DNA of 64,000 nucleotides. Origin: Aeromonas bestiarum. GTDB lineage: Bacteria > Pseudomonadota > Gammaproteobacteria > Enterobacterales > Aeromonadaceae. The position numbers were made by a program, and so were the translations under genes. The DNA lies in NCBI RefSeq assembly GCF_000819745.1, contig NZ_CDDA01000006.1, positions 140,780-204,779 of the forward strand, read 5' to 3'. Every line of letters starts with the position of its first letter. The first letter of the stretch is position 1. Below are positions 1 through 8,908 of the stretch, in pieces. The notes below the pieces were generated by a model. It saw only the letters and a list, made by a program, of their open reading frames with translations, ran no database searches and was not told the DNA's origin.

Positions 1-15
1 TTCCGCCACCTTCGC
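1..15 (-). tRNA. tRNA-Leu, 5' fragment cut by window edge
   Basis: The first 15 bases are identical, on the minus strand, to the first 15 bases of the complete tRNA-Leu at 72..157 (GCGAAGGTGGCGGAA). This is the 5' end of a second tandem tRNA-Leu copy whose body lies before the window. About 56 bases separate the two, as expected for a multi-copy tRNA-Leu operon. Confidence 0.8.
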
Positions 16-71
16 ACATTCGGGTTATCAGTCTGGATTGACATGCTGTCTGATAAAAGCATGTTGCAGTA

Positions 72-157
72 TGGTGCGAAGAGAGGGACTCGAACCCTCA
101 CATCCGTGGGACACTAACACCTGAAGCTAGCGCGTCTACCAATTCCGCCACCTTCGC
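72..157 (-). tRNA. tRNA-Leu (anticodon CAG)
   Basis: Read on the minus strand the gene starts GCGAAGGTGGCGGAATTGG and ends with an encoded CCA (TTCGCACCA). It has the long variable arm of a class II tRNA, the TTCGAGT T-loop, and an anticodon loop CTTCAGG giving anticodon CAG (decodes CUG). The sequence closely follows E. coli tRNA-Leu(CAG). CUG is the dominant leucine codon in these GC-rich genes, which fits the presence of more than one tandem copy. Confidence 0.96.
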
Positions 158-273
158 ATCACTGCGGTGGGGGATTCTATAGAGTTTTGAAGGAGCGTCA
201 ACAGCCAAAGGGGACTTTTTTCGCTGTTGACGTTCAAAGCAGTGCTAAGGGCACAAAACTTCAGCAATTAGCG

Positions 274-1734
274 TCATTGACGCGCCAGGGCATCCCGATA
301 CATCTGCTCATACTGGGTGACCGAGTCCGGCCAGTTGAAGCGGGTGTTCATGGCGTTGCGCTGCACTCTGGCAAACCGTTCGGGATCCTGCAGGTAATAG
401 AGCAGGCTGCGGCGCATGGCATCGAGCAGTATGTTGGCGGTCGGATCGTTGAAGCAGAAGCCGGTGGCGTGCTCAGGATCGGCATCCCAGTCCACTACGG
501 TATCCTTGAGGCCACCGACGGCCCGCACCAGCGGCAAGGTGCCGTAGGCCAGGCTGTACATCTGGTTGAGACCGCAGGGTTCGAACAGGGAGGGCATCAG
601 GAAGAAGTCGGCGCCCGCTTCCACCAGGTGGGCCAGCCTATCGTCATAGGTGTTGATGAAGGCAAACTTGTCCGGGTACTGCTGGGCCATGGCCTGCAAC
701 TGGGCGGCGAGGGAGGGATCCCCCGAGCCCACTATCACCACCTGCACCTTGTGATGCAGGAACTTGTCCAGCACCGGCAGCAACAGGTGCACCCCTTTCT
801 GCTCGGTCAGCCGGCACACCATGCCGTAGATGGGCAGATCCGCCACCGGCAGGCCGGTTTCCTGTTGCAGCGTCTGTTTGCAGATCCGCTTGCCGGCGAG
901 GTTGTCGACGTCATAGGTGGCGGGCAGGAAGTCGTCGAAGGCCGGATCCCAGTCCTGATAGTCGCAGCCATTGAGAATGCCGCGCAGGTCAGCTGCCCGC
1001 TGCTGGAAGATGCTGGCCATGCCGTGGGCGCCCAGGTGAGTCAGCAGCTCGCTGGCGTAGTTGGGACTGACCGCATTGATCTTGTCTGCATAGAGCACCC
1101 CGCACTTGAGCAGGTTGATGTGACCGTAGTCGTAGCTGATGCGCTGTTCATACTCGGCAATCTCGGGCATGGCCCAGAACTGCTCCCGCCCGAATACCCC
1201 CTGGAAGGCCGCGTTGTGAATGCTGATCACGCTGCGGGTGTGCTGGAAGAAGGGGTTATGGGCATGACGGGACTTGAGCAGCAGCGGCAGCAGACCGGTA
1301 TGCCAGTCGTTGCAGTGCACTATGTCGGGGGCAAAGTTGAGCTGTTCGCAAGCATGCAGGGCCGCAGCCGAGAAGAAGGCGAAGCGTTCACCATTGTCGC
1401 CATAGGCCTGGTTGTTCTCGGCGTAGAGCTGGGGTCGATCGAAATATTGCGGGCAGTCGAGCAGGTAGACACAGACCCCTTCCAGCTCCATCTGATAGAT
1501 GCGATAGCCGATATCCGGCAGTCCCGGATGGGTTGGCAACCAGCGCGAGGCGATCAGTCTGGCCTCATCACGGCGTTTGATCGTCTTGTAGAAGGGCAGG
1601 ATGATCCTGACGTCATGGCCCTTCTGGGCCAGATACAGCGGCAGGGCTCTGGCCACGTCCGCCAGGCCCCCGGTCTTCACAAGCCCCTCAACTTCCGAGG
1701 CAACAAACAGGATTTTCAGTGGGTTAATAGCCAA
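274..1734 (-). CDS. glgA: Glycogen synthase (ADP-glucose type)
   Basis: GT5 glycosyltransferase that adds glucose from ADP-glucose to the growing alpha-1,4-glucan in the cytoplasm. I chose a TTG start at 1734: it gives an N-terminus MAINPLKILFVASEVEGL with the ADP-glucose site KTGG at residues 20-23, and it has a good ribosome site (AGGGAG). The open frame runs further upstream, but only inside glgC. The protein is 486 residues, the normal family size. The C-terminal GT-B half carries PSLFEPCGLNQM and the AVGGL motif. It overlaps the end of glgC by 11 bp, so translation is probably coupled. No branching enzyme or phosphorylase gene is in the window. Confidence 0.96.
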   Translation of the reverse strand: MAINPLKILFVASEVEGLVKTGGLADVARALPLYLAQKGHDVRIILPFYKTIKRRDEARLIASRWLPTHPGLPDIGYRIYQMELEGVCVYLLDCPQYFDRPQLYAENNQAYGDNGERFAFFSAAALHACEQLNFAPDIVHCNDWHTGLLPLLLKSRHAHNPFFQHTRSVISIHNAAFQGVFGREQFWAMPEIAEYEQRISYDYGHINLLKCGVLYADKINAVSPNYASELLTHLGAHGMASIFQQRAADLRGILNGCDYQDWDPAFDDFLPATYDVDNLAGKRICKQTLQQETGLPVADLPIYGMVCRLTEQKGVHLLLPVLDKFLHHKVQVVIVGSGDPSLAAQLQAMAQQYPDKFAFINTYDDRLAHLVEAGADFFLMPSLFEPCGLNQMYSLAYGTLPLVRAVGGLKDTVVDWDADPEHATGFCFNDPTANILLDAMRRSLLYYLQDPERFARVQRNAMNTRFNWPDSVTQYEQMYRDALARQ

Positions 1735-2941
1735 CTCTTGCTCCCTTAGGTACCACGACGATACCGCCTTCGGATACGGTAAATCTCTCTCTGTCATGGT
1801 CCAGATTTTCACCGATCACGGTGCCGGGTGCAATTTCAACGTTCTTGTCAATGATGGCGCGTCGAATGGAACAGCCTTCGCCAATCTTCACATCCCCGAG
1901 CAACACCGACTCGCTGATGTGGCTGCAGGGGCCTATGTTGCAGCGAAAACCCAGGATGGAGCGCTGGATTTGGCTGCCCTGAATGAAGCAGCCGCCGGAG
2001 ATCAGGGAGTTGGCAATCTTGACCTTGCAGTCATCGGTATCGACGAAGGTGGCTGGCGGCAGGGGCGGATAGTGAGTGTGCAGCGGCCACTTGCGGTTGT
2101 AGAGGGAGAAGGGGGCGTCGTCCGCCACCAGATCCATGTGCGCCTGCCAGTAGGAGTCGAGGGTGCCCACGTCGCGCCAGTAGACGTTGGGCTTCTCGCC
2201 CGGGATCACGTTGGTGCTGTAGTCGTAGACATAGACGGGGGCGCGCGGGAACAGGCTGGGGATGATGTCCTTGCCAAAATCGTGGCTGGAGTTCTCCTCG
2301 GCGGCATCGCGCTTGAGCTCGCGGTAGAGCGCTTCGGTTTCGAAGATGTAGTTGCCCATCGAGACCAGTGCCTGGGTGGGATCCCCCGGGATGTGCTTCG
2401 GATGTTTGGGTTTTTCTTCGAAACCTATCATGCGCCCTTCCTGATCCACCTCGATCACCCCGAAGGCGCTCGCCTCCTCGATGGGCATGCGCAGGGCGGC
2501 GACGGTCAGGGCGGCGGCCTTCTGTTTGTGGAAGGTCACCATCTGGCTCACATCCATCTTGTAGATGTGGTCGGAGCCGAAGATGCAGACGTGCTCTGGG
2601 TCGGAGATCTCGATGAAACGCAGGTTCTGGTAGATGGCATCGGCCGTGCCGTCATACCAGCGTTTGCCCATCCGCATCTGGGCAGGAATAGGGTCGATGA
2701 AGCGGTCCGTGATGCCGACTATGTTCCAGCCCTTCTTCATGTGCAGATAGAGGGACTGGGACTTGAATTGGGTCAAGACGTAGATGCGCAGGAAGTCTGC
2801 GTTGACGAAGTTGTTGAGGACGAAGTCGATCAGTCGATAGCTGCCGCCGAACGGGACAGAGGGCTTGCTGCGAGTGGTGGTAAGCGGCTGGAGACGGGTT
2901 CCTTCGCCGCCTGCCAGTATCATGGTGAGTATGCCTGCCAT
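1724..2941 (-). CDS. glgC: Glucose-1-phosphate adenylyltransferase
   Basis: Makes ADP-glucose from glucose-1-phosphate and ATP, the committed step of bacterial glycogen synthesis. The start at 2941 gives MAGILTMILAGGEGTRL with the nucleotidyltransferase signature GGEGTRL at residues 10-16, and it is preceded by GGGAGAG. The 405-residue protein has the usual N-terminal Rossmann-like catalytic part and a C-terminal left-handed beta-helix (hexapeptide-like stretch after about residue 290). It is the first gene of a glgC-glgA operon. The family is allosterically controlled by glycolytic intermediates; this is family knowledge, not something the sequence shows. Confidence 0.97.
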   Translation of the reverse strand: MAGILTMILAGGEGTRLQPLTTTRSKPSVPFGGSYRLIDFVLNNFVNADFLRIYVLTQFKSQSLYLHMKKGWNIVGITDRFIDPIPAQMRMGKRWYDGTADAIYQNLRFIEISDPEHVCIFGSDHIYKMDVSQMVTFHKQKAAALTVAALRMPIEEASAFGVIEVDQEGRMIGFEEKPKHPKHIPGDPTQALVSMGNYIFETEALYRELKRDAAEENSSHDFGKDIIPSLFPRAPVYVYDYSTNVIPGEKPNVYWRDVGTLDSYWQAHMDLVADDAPFSLYNRKWPLHTHYPPLPPATFVDTDDCKVKIANSLISGGCFIQGSQIQRSILGFRCNIGPCSHISESVLLGDVKIGEGCSIRRAIIDKNVEIAPGTVIGENLDHDRERFTVSEGGIVVVPKGARVGY

Positions 2942-2989
2942 CGTATTTCTCTCCCTGAATTTATGATATGAAAAGGTTTTCAGCTCACT

Positions 2990-3014
2990 GCAAAAAAACA
3001 CCCCTAAAGGGGTG
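2990..3014 (-). terminator. Intrinsic terminator downstream of rsmC
   Basis: On the minus strand CACCCC-TTTA-GGGGTG is followed by a run of seven T. It lies between the rsmC stop (3091) and the glgC start (2941) and separates the two transcripts. Confidence 0.8.
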
Positions 3015-3090
3015 GTTAAACGATTGATAATTACCTTATCAGATCCCGGATGGGGCCCTCTACTTGTTTTATTACACCGGTTACACTTAT

Positions 3091-4119
3091 TTACACTTTG
3101 CTCAGATACACCTTGAATTTGCTGTCGCTGTTGACCACTTCGGTCCGTTTGAAGTGCGTATCCAGTATAGGCTGATATCGCAGGAAGGCGTTGGCGACTA
3201 TGGTCAGACCGCCATTCGCCGACAGGTATTCCGGTGCCTTGGCGAGGAAGGTTTCGGTGGCCGCATAGAAGGTCTTGAGCCCGGCGTGGAAGGGAGGGTT
3301 CGAGACGATATGTTGAAACTTTTCAGCAATGTCGGAGTAAACGTCAGAAGCATGAACCTTCCCCTGCAAGCCATTGACGGCCAGGGTGCGGCGGCTCGAT
3401 TCCAGCGCCAGCGCACTGATATCCACCATGCTGACCGCCAGATCCGGATTACGTTTGGCCAGCATTGACCCTATGACACCGGCGCCGCAACCAAAATCGA
3501 GCAGCTTGCCCCGCATCGGCGGCAGGCTGGCCAGCAACATCTGGCTGCCCAGATCCAGCTCGTCGGCACTGAATACCCCCGGCAGCGCCAGCACGGTCAG
3601 CGCCGTCTCACCCGCCTTGCATTCATACCGGCTGAACCAGGCGTCCAGTTCGAACGGCGCTACCGGTTTGCTCAGCTCACAGTGATAGAGGGAGCAGCGG
3701 CGCGCTGAGTCGCGCTTGATGGGCTTGTCGCCGTAAGGGGCCAGCAGCTTGTCGGCGCCGTTAATGCCGCCGCGATTCTCACCGGCCAGAAACAGATCGG
3801 CGCCAGCCTCCAGCAGGGGGGTCATCATGGCCAGCAGGTATTGCGCCTCGGCCTTGGCCTTGGGCATCAGCAGCAACAGGGCATCGAAGCGGGGGGTGCC
3901 GCCGAGCTGGTGATCGAACTGGATGGCGTCCCCCAGTGCGGCCTGCTGACTGCGGTAGTAGCAATAATCCGTGGTGAATACAGTCAGGGATAGGGCCAGC
4001 TCGGCCAGCTGGCGGGGATAGTCATCCTCCAGCGTCCCGCAGACAAGTAGCCGCTTGCCGACAAAGAGGGCTTGGTTTCGTTCCAGCATCTGGCTGACGG
4101 CACTGACAGGGCTGCTCAT
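3091..4119 (-). CDS. rsmC: 16S rRNA (guanine-1207-N2)-methyltransferase
   Basis: SAM-dependent methyltransferase acting on G1207 of 16S rRNA in the 30S subunit. At 342 residues it matches the two-domain RsmC architecture: a degenerate N-terminal methyltransferase-like domain and a catalytic C-terminal domain with the SAM motif DFGCGAG (about 208-214) and the catalytic motif NPPFHAG (about 274-280). NPPF is typical of enzymes methylating exocyclic amino groups. The start at 4119 follows GGAGAG. The frame is open five codons further up, but no ribosome site supports that. It is a single-gene unit ended by the terminator at 2990-3014. Confidence 0.95.
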   Translation of the reverse strand: MSSPVSAVSQMLERNQALFVGKRLLVCGTLEDDYPRQLAELALSLTVFTTDYCYYRSQQAALGDAIQFDHQLGGTPRFDALLLLMPKAKAEAQYLLAMMTPLLEAGADLFLAGENRGGINGADKLLAPYGDKPIKRDSARRCSLYHCELSKPVAPFELDAWFSRYECKAGETALTVLALPGVFSADELDLGSQMLLASLPPMRGKLLDFGCGAGVIGSMLAKRNPDLAVSMVDISALALESSRRTLAVNGLQGKVHASDVYSDIAEKFQHIVSNPPFHAGLKTFYAATETFLAKAPEYLSANGGLTIVANAFLRYQPILDTHFKRTEVVNSDSKFKVYLSKV

Positions 4120-4170
4120 CGGGTCTCTCCACACAATTTTGGGCGGCCATTATACATAGCCCCTTTCGCC

Positions 4171-4199
4171 TTGACATTTATGCCGTGTTCCCGAAATAT
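4171..4199 (+). promoter_or_regulatory. Candidate promoter for the dapA leader
   Basis: TTGACA at 4171-4176 is a perfect -35 hexamer, followed after 17 bases by AAATAT as a weaker -10. Transcription from here would start near 4206, about 190 bases before dapA, leaving a long untranslated leader. Confidence 0.5.
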
Positions 4200-4330
4200 G
4201 CCCAGACACCATTTTTTGACCAGAGATGATGAAATGCGGTTCAACGGGTTGAAACGAAAGCATAAGAAAAGCCTGACATTCGGGCCTGCCGACGTTCGCG
4301 CGTAACCTCTCATCCCTGAGAAGATTCAAA

Positions 4331-4364
4331 CCCCGGTTGCGCAGCCCGTACCGGGGTTTTTTAT
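4331..4364 (+). terminator. Intrinsic terminator in the dapA leader
   Basis: CCCCGG and CCGGGG arms enclose a 14-base loop, followed by TTTTTT. It sits only 34 bases before the dapA start codon, and no annotated plus-strand gene lies upstream to need terminating. It therefore ends either a small RNA started near 4206 or the dapA leader transcript (attenuation). A weaker hairpin (CTCTCA/TGAGA, about 4307-4322) directly precedes it. Confidence 0.7.
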
Positions 4365-4397
4365 TGCCATATGCGAGTCAACGGAGAAGGAAATCCC

Positions 4398-5270
4398 ATG
4401 TTTCAAGGTTCGATAGTTGCCCTGATCACCCCATTTCGACAGGGCCAGCTGGATGAGGCCGCACTGGCTCGTCTGGTGGAGTGGCACATAGCGCAGGGGA
4501 CCCACGGCATAGTGCCGGTCGGTACCACGGGTGAGAGCCCGACCCTGACCCACGACGAGCATTGCCGGGTGGTGGAACTGGTAGTCAAGCAGGTGGCGGG
4601 GCGCATTCCCGTGATTGCCGGCGCCGGCTCCAACAACCCGGTCGAAGCCATCGAATACACTCGCCACGCCGAGCAGGCGGGGGCCGATGCGACCCTGCAT
4701 GTGGCCGGTTACTACAACCGTCCCAATCAGGAGGGGCTCTACCACCACTTCAAGGCGGTGCACGATGCGACGACCAAGCCCATCATCGTCTACAACATTC
4801 CGCCACGCGCCATCGTGGACGTGCAACCGGCGACCCTGGCCCGCCTGGCCGAACTGCCGCGCATCGCCGGCGTGAAGGATGCCACCGGCGACCTGGCCCG
4901 CCCCTGGACCGAGCGCCAGCTGATCAAGAAGCCGTTCGCCTGGCTCTCCGGCGAAGATGCCACCGCGGTGGCCTACAACATAGGTGGCGGCCAGGGCTGC
5001 ATCTCGGTGACGGCCAACGTGGCACCCAAGCTGGTGGCCGAGGTGCAGAATCTGACGCTGGCCGGTGAGTGGCAGGCTGCCCGTGAGTTGCAGGACACGC
5101 TCATTCCGCTGCATCAGGCCATGTTCGCCGAGCCGAGCCCGGCGGGCGCCAAGTATGCGGTCTCCCTGCTGGGCTTTTGCAGCGAAGAGTGTCGCCTGCC
5201 GGTGATGCCGCTGTCCGAGGCGACCCGCGAACGCATCCGCAGTGCGATGCAGGCATTGAATTTGTTATAA
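4398..5270 (+). CDS. dapA: 4-hydroxy-tetrahydrodipicolinate synthase
   Basis: Condenses pyruvate with aspartate semialdehyde, the first committed step to diaminopimelate and lysine. The 290-residue protein starts MFQGSIVALITPF after a strong GGAGAAGG site. Catalytic residues are visible: TTGES (Thr43/Thr44), Tyr132 in YNIPPR, Arg137, and the Schiff-base lysine Lys160 in GVKDATGD. The GEDA and VTANVAP stretches also match DapA. The PPRAIVD segment looks more like alphaproteobacterial DapA than the E. coli SRTGCD form, so this could be a second or transferred copy. The related aldolases N-acetylneuraminate lyase and KDG aldolase are less likely given the full DapA residue set. Confidence 0.9.
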   Translation: MFQGSIVALITPFRQGQLDEAALARLVEWHIAQGTHGIVPVGTTGESPTLTHDEHCRVVELVVKQVAGRIPVIAGAGSNNPVEAIEYTRHAEQAGADATLHVAGYYNRPNQEGLYHHFKAVHDATTKPIIVYNIPPRAIVDVQPATLARLAELPRIAGVKDATGDLARPWTERQLIKKPFAWLSGEDATAVAYNIGGGQGCISVTANVAPKLVAEVQNLTLAGEWQAARELQDTLIPLHQAMFAEPSPAGAKYAVSLLGFCSEECRLPVMPLSEATRERIRSAMQALNLL

Positions 5271-5364
5271 AAATTGGGCTCTGGATCGCGCTTTTGACTG
5301 CCTAGTCAATTAATGTGCAAGGTTTGCAGATATACTCGCTTGGATACAACCAAGGATGGCAGGC

Positions 5365-7005
5365 ATGCAGGAATGGGATCCAGAGCACTTCACCAGTTTT
5401 GAACATCTCTGTGAAGTGACGCTGGCAACGGTCAGGGAAAAGACAGAAGCCGAACAAATTTACCTCTGGTTGCGGGCTCCCGAGTCCCAACTTTACAGCT
5501 TTCAGCTCGATCAGGGGCTGATCTGCCTGAATGCGGACATTGCCGCCCCCCTCAAACTCCCCGTCATCTTCATCGAACATGCCTTCGACAAGGGCCAGCT
5601 GGTGGTGGAGCAGATAGCCCCGACGACCGATGTCTGGGAGACGGTCGAACCCGAAATTCCACGCCTGCGTGCCTGCTTCCCGCTCAAACGCCAGAAGGGG
5701 CTCAAGGCCGTGGTCTATCTGGAGACTCGCCGCCGCCTCGATCGCCTCTCCCGACGCCAGCAGCAGAGCATCCAGTTGCTGATGCATTACCTGGCCGCCG
5801 AGCTGGAGAGCCGGTTACTCGCCAGCCAGATCGATCAGGAGCGGGATCAGCGCAGGCACACCCAGGCCGATCTCATCCGCAGCCAGGCGCTGCAAGACTC
5901 TTTCCTCAGCATGTTGCAGGCGCTGCATCAGGTGGGGGTCAAACTCTCCCGCTGCGACAGCGAGCATCAGCTGCTGCACGATGCGGTGGCGCTGGCCCGT
6001 CAGGATCTGCAGTTCGACCGCATCGCCATCTTCCTGGTCGACGCCGAGTTCAAGACAATGCACGGCACCTGGGGCACCAACGAGGCGGGTGAACTCATCG
6101 ACGAGCACCACTTCATCAGCCCCATTCCGGAGCACCCCACGGTGCAGGAGGCCCTGCGCCGCAAGGACTATGTGCTGGTGCTGGAAGATGCGCCGCTCTA
6201 CTACGAGAAGCAGGAGGTGGGGCGCGGCTGGAATGCCATGGTCTCGCTGTGGGACGGTGCCACGCCCATCGGCTGGATCGCCGCCGACAACCTGCTGTGG
6301 CGGCGGCCGCTCAAGGCGTACCAGAGCGAGATCTTCAAACAGTATGCGGCCATGCTCTCCCAGCTGTTGATCCGCCAGCGCACCCAGGCCGCGCTGGAGC
6401 GCTTCAACCGGGAGCTGGAGCTGAGGGTCAGCGAGCGCACCATGCAATTGGCGGAGACCAACCGGGCGCTGGAGGCGGCCAACAAGCGACTGTCGCTGCT
6501 GTCGCTGGAGGATCCCCTGACCGGCATCGCCAACCGTCGCCACTGGGATCTCACCATGCAGCGGGAGTGGGAGTGGGCCCGTCGTCACCAGGGCCTGCTG
6601 GCGGTGCTGATGATCGACGTGGACGAGTTCAAGTCCTACAACGATCACTTCGGTCATGCCAAGGGGGATCTGTGTCTGCAACAGGTAGCCAGTTTGCTGC
6701 AGGAGGCGGAGCGGCGGCGCACCAACCTGGTAGCCCGCTACGGCGGGGAGGAGTTCGTTATCCTGCTGTGCGGCCCGCAACCCGAAGAGGCCGAGCGGTT
6801 GGCGGAGCGGATTCACGAGGGGCTCAGTGAATTAAAGATCCCACATCCGGCTTCCCGAGTTGCTGATTTCATTACGGTTAGCATAGGCTTTAGCTATCTG
6901 GTTCCCTCGCTGGATGGAACATGGCAGAGCTTGACCGAACAGGCCGATCAGGCGCTCTATCATGCCAAGTCGCAGGGGAGGGCGTGTACGCTAGCCTATC
7001 GGTGA
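5365..7005 (+). CDS. GAF-domain diguanylate cyclase
   Basis: Soluble sensor enzyme predicted to make cyclic di-GMP. The 546-residue protein has an N-terminal region of unclear fold, a GAF-like sensory domain at about 190-340, a short coiled coil (RFNRELELRVSERTMQLAETN), and a C-terminal GGDEF domain with an intact GGEEF active site (about 460-464), so catalysis is expected. The position of the allosteric inhibitory RxxD site reads RTNL, so product inhibition through a standard I-site is not expected. The start at 5365 is preferred because AAGGA lies 8 bases upstream; an ATG at 5356 is too close to that site. No membrane segment is seen. The next gene is an EAL/HDOD protein 4 bases downstream. 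Confidence 0.88.
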   Translation: MQEWDPEHFTSFEHLCEVTLATVREKTEAEQIYLWLRAPESQLYSFQLDQGLICLNADIAAPLKLPVIFIEHAFDKGQLVVEQIAPTTDVWETVEPEIPRLRACFPLKRQKGLKAVVYLETRRRLDRLSRRQQQSIQLLMHYLAAELESRLLASQIDQERDQRRHTQADLIRSQALQDSFLSMLQALHQVGVKLSRCDSEHQLLHDAVALARQDLQFDRIAIFLVDAEFKTMHGTWGTNEAGELIDEHHFISPIPEHPTVQEALRRKDYVLVLEDAPLYYEKQEVGRGWNAMVSLWDGATPIGWIAADNLLWRRPLKAYQSEIFKQYAAMLSQLLIRQRTQAALERFNRELELRVSERTMQLAETNRALEAANKRLSLLSLEDPLTGIANRRHWDLTMQREWEWARRHQGLLAVLMIDVDEFKSYNDHFGHAKGDLCLQQVASLLQEAERRRTNLVARYGGEEFVILLCGPQPEEAERLAERIHEGLSELKIPHPASRVADFITVSIGFSYLVPSLDGTWQSLTEQADQALYHAKSQGRACTLAYR

Positions 7006-7009
7006 GCCC

Positions 7010-8113
7010 ATGTTGTTACGTCGCTATCCCATCTTCAATCGTCGTCTCGCCCTCGTTGCCTATGGCATGGACTATCAGCTTGCCGACCCCGCCGAATGGA
7101 CTCTTCTCGCGACGCAATGCCGTCTGCTGGCCCAGGGGCGCCAATACTTGCTGCCCTTCAGCCATGAACAACTCGATGAGCAACGCCCCCTGCTGTTCGA
7201 TCAGGACACTATCCCACTGGTCGAGGCCTCGGCCGAGCGGTTGCCCGCCTCGTTTCCCGTACTGGCCCAGTGGCGCGATTATCGACGCCGTCTGGCCGTG
7301 CACGGTGCCCAGCGCGAGCCCCGCTGGTTCAACGCCTCCCGGCTGCTGGTGTTCTGGATGGGGGAGGAGGGGATCAGTCAGCCGACCGAGCACAAGCGGA
7401 TGGCGCTCGACATCGAGACCTGGGGCGATTTTCTGCCGCTCAAGGAGGCGGGGGTGGACTTCTTCGCCGGCGGTTTTCTCGCGCGTCCCGAGCTGGTGAA
7501 TCAGCGCGCCGCCCAGCCGGACATGAAGCTGGTGCAGGAGATACTGCAAATCATCTGCCATGAGGAGTTCTCCTTTGCCAGGGTCGCCAGCCTGCTGGAG
7601 CAGGACGCCTGGCTGCCGGGCCAGCTGATGACCTATGTCAACGCCCCCGGCTTCGATCACGCCAGCCCCATCGTCTCGGTCACGCGGGCGCTCTCCTATC
7701 TGGGGGAGCAGGAGATCCGCAAGTTCGTGCTCATCTACGGGCTGGCGCGGGTCAGTCAGCACATGCCGGAGGCCTGTACCCGCATGGCCATCGCCCGTGG
7801 CCGTTTCTGCGAGCTGATCGCCGTGACCGCGCTCGGCAAGGCCGCCGCCAGCTGGGCGTTTCTGGTGGGGCTGGTGCTGGATGGCTCGCTGCTCTCCGAG
7901 CAGCTCAAGGCCCATCTGCCCAAGGATGTGAAGCGGGCGCTCGAGTCCAGTGAGGGGCCGCTCTTTCATCTGTTCCAGCTGGTGAAGACCTATGAGCAGG
8001 GGAACTGGCCGCTGCTTGCCCAGCTGGCGCCTAGCTATCAGCTGGATCCCGCCAAGCTGACCCCCATCTATTTTCAGGCTCAAATGTGGGGGCAAGCGTT
8101 TCTCGCCACCTAG
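7010..8113 (+). CDS. YuxH-type protein: degenerate EAL plus HDOD domain
   Basis: The N-terminal 170 residues resemble a shortened EAL domain ending in VDFFAGGFLARPE, but the catalytic EAL motif and the metal ligands are not recognisable, so phosphodiesterase activity is unlikely. The C-terminal half (about 175-367) matches an HDOD domain (QEILQIICHEEFSFARVASL, then the SLGEQEIRKF-like LSYLGEQEIRKFVLI). This EAL-HDOD layout is a known signalling family with little biochemical description. The gene follows the cyclase by 4 bases and is almost certainly cotranscribed, suggesting a c-di-GMP producer/effector pair. Confidence 0.8.
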   Translation: MLLRRYPIFNRRLALVAYGMDYQLADPAEWTLLATQCRLLAQGRQYLLPFSHEQLDEQRPLLFDQDTIPLVEASAERLPASFPVLAQWRDYRRRLAVHGAQREPRWFNASRLLVFWMGEEGISQPTEHKRMALDIETWGDFLPLKEAGVDFFAGGFLARPELVNQRAAQPDMKLVQEILQIICHEEFSFARVASLLEQDAWLPGQLMTYVNAPGFDHASPIVSVTRALSYLGEQEIRKFVLIYGLARVSQHMPEACTRMAIARGRFCELIAVTALGKAAASWAFLVGLVLDGSLLSEQLKAHLPKDVKRALESSEGPLFHLFQLVKTYEQGNWPLLAQLAPSYQLDPAKLTPIYFQAQMWGQAFLAT

Positions 8114-8178
8114 GTCATGGCGACTGGGCGCGGCTCTGGCTAGAATGGGGACCCATTTTCAGACACAGATCCCGCACC

Positions 8179-8769
8179 ATGACCCTCTCCGGATTTCAAG
8201 GCCTGGTATTTGACCTCGATGGCACCCTGGTGGACTCAATGCCACTGCACCTTGCCGCCTGGGCGCACACGGCCCGGGAGTTTGGCTTTCACTTCGATGC
8301 CGACTGGTTCTATGAACTCGGTGGCATGCCGAGTCGCAAAATCGCCCTGCTGGTCGCCGAGCAGCAGCAGATCGCCCTGGATCCGCTGGTGGTGACCCGC
8401 TGCAAGACGGATCACTACGTGGCCAACCTGCACAAGGTCACCGTCTTCCCGGCCATGCTGGAACTGGTTCAGCGCCATCACGGCCTCATTCCCATGGGGA
8501 TAGGCACAGGCTCGCCCCGTATCAATGCCGAGGCCGTGCTGCGCAATACCGGGCTGGATCGTTACTTCCCCGTGGTGGTGACCGCCGACGATGTGGATCT
8601 GCACAAGCCCCATCCAGATACGTTTCTGCTGGTTGCACGTCGGCTGGGGGTCGAGCCGGCGACCTGTCTGGTGTTCGAGGATACGGGAATTGGCGTACAG
8701 GCCGGTCAGGCTGCGGGGATGCAGACCTGCATGGTCAGGGATGGCAGACCGGTCGACTTGCAGTATTGA
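8179..8769 (+). CDS. yqaB: HAD-superfamily sugar phosphatase (YqaB/beta-PGM-like)
   Basis: Cytoplasmic HAD hydrolase of 196 residues. Motif I is VFDLDGTLVDS with the Asp12/Asp14 pair, motif II is the GTGS segment, motif III the lysine in HKPHPD, and motif IV FEDTGIG. Together with the small alpha-helical cap this matches the YqaB/beta-phosphoglucomutase-like group, typically fructose-1-phosphate or 6-phosphogluconate phosphatases. The exact substrate cannot be read from sequence. It has its own start after the EAL/HDOD gene with a 65-bp gap and no terminator between them. Confidence 0.85.
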   Translation: MTLSGFQGLVFDLDGTLVDSMPLHLAAWAHTAREFGFHFDADWFYELGGMPSRKIALLVAEQQQIALDPLVVTRCKTDHYVANLHKVTVFPAMLELVQRHHGLIPMGIGTGSPRINAEAVLRNTGLDRYFPVVVTADDVDLHKPHPDTFLLVARRLGVEPATCLVFEDTGIGVQAGQAAGMQTCMVRDGRPVDLQY

Positions 8770-8908
8770 AGTGAAGGGCGGTGAAACAGGTGGATCCACT
8801 CGGAGGAAGAGTGGAGTCCATTCTCATACGGGACAGACATGATAAATGAGAATGGACTCGGTCACCCTTTGACGCAGCAATGGCGTGGGGGTGATTCAGG
8901 CAAGCGCA

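Noticed and set aside
187-1749. 520-codon open frame antisense to glgA
   Set aside because: Overlaps glgA completely and has shadow composition; glgA has every family motif.
4072-4397. Lysine riboswitch upstream of dapA
   Set aside because: The conserved lysine-aptamer blocks were not found by eye; only a promoter-like box and a terminator are supported.
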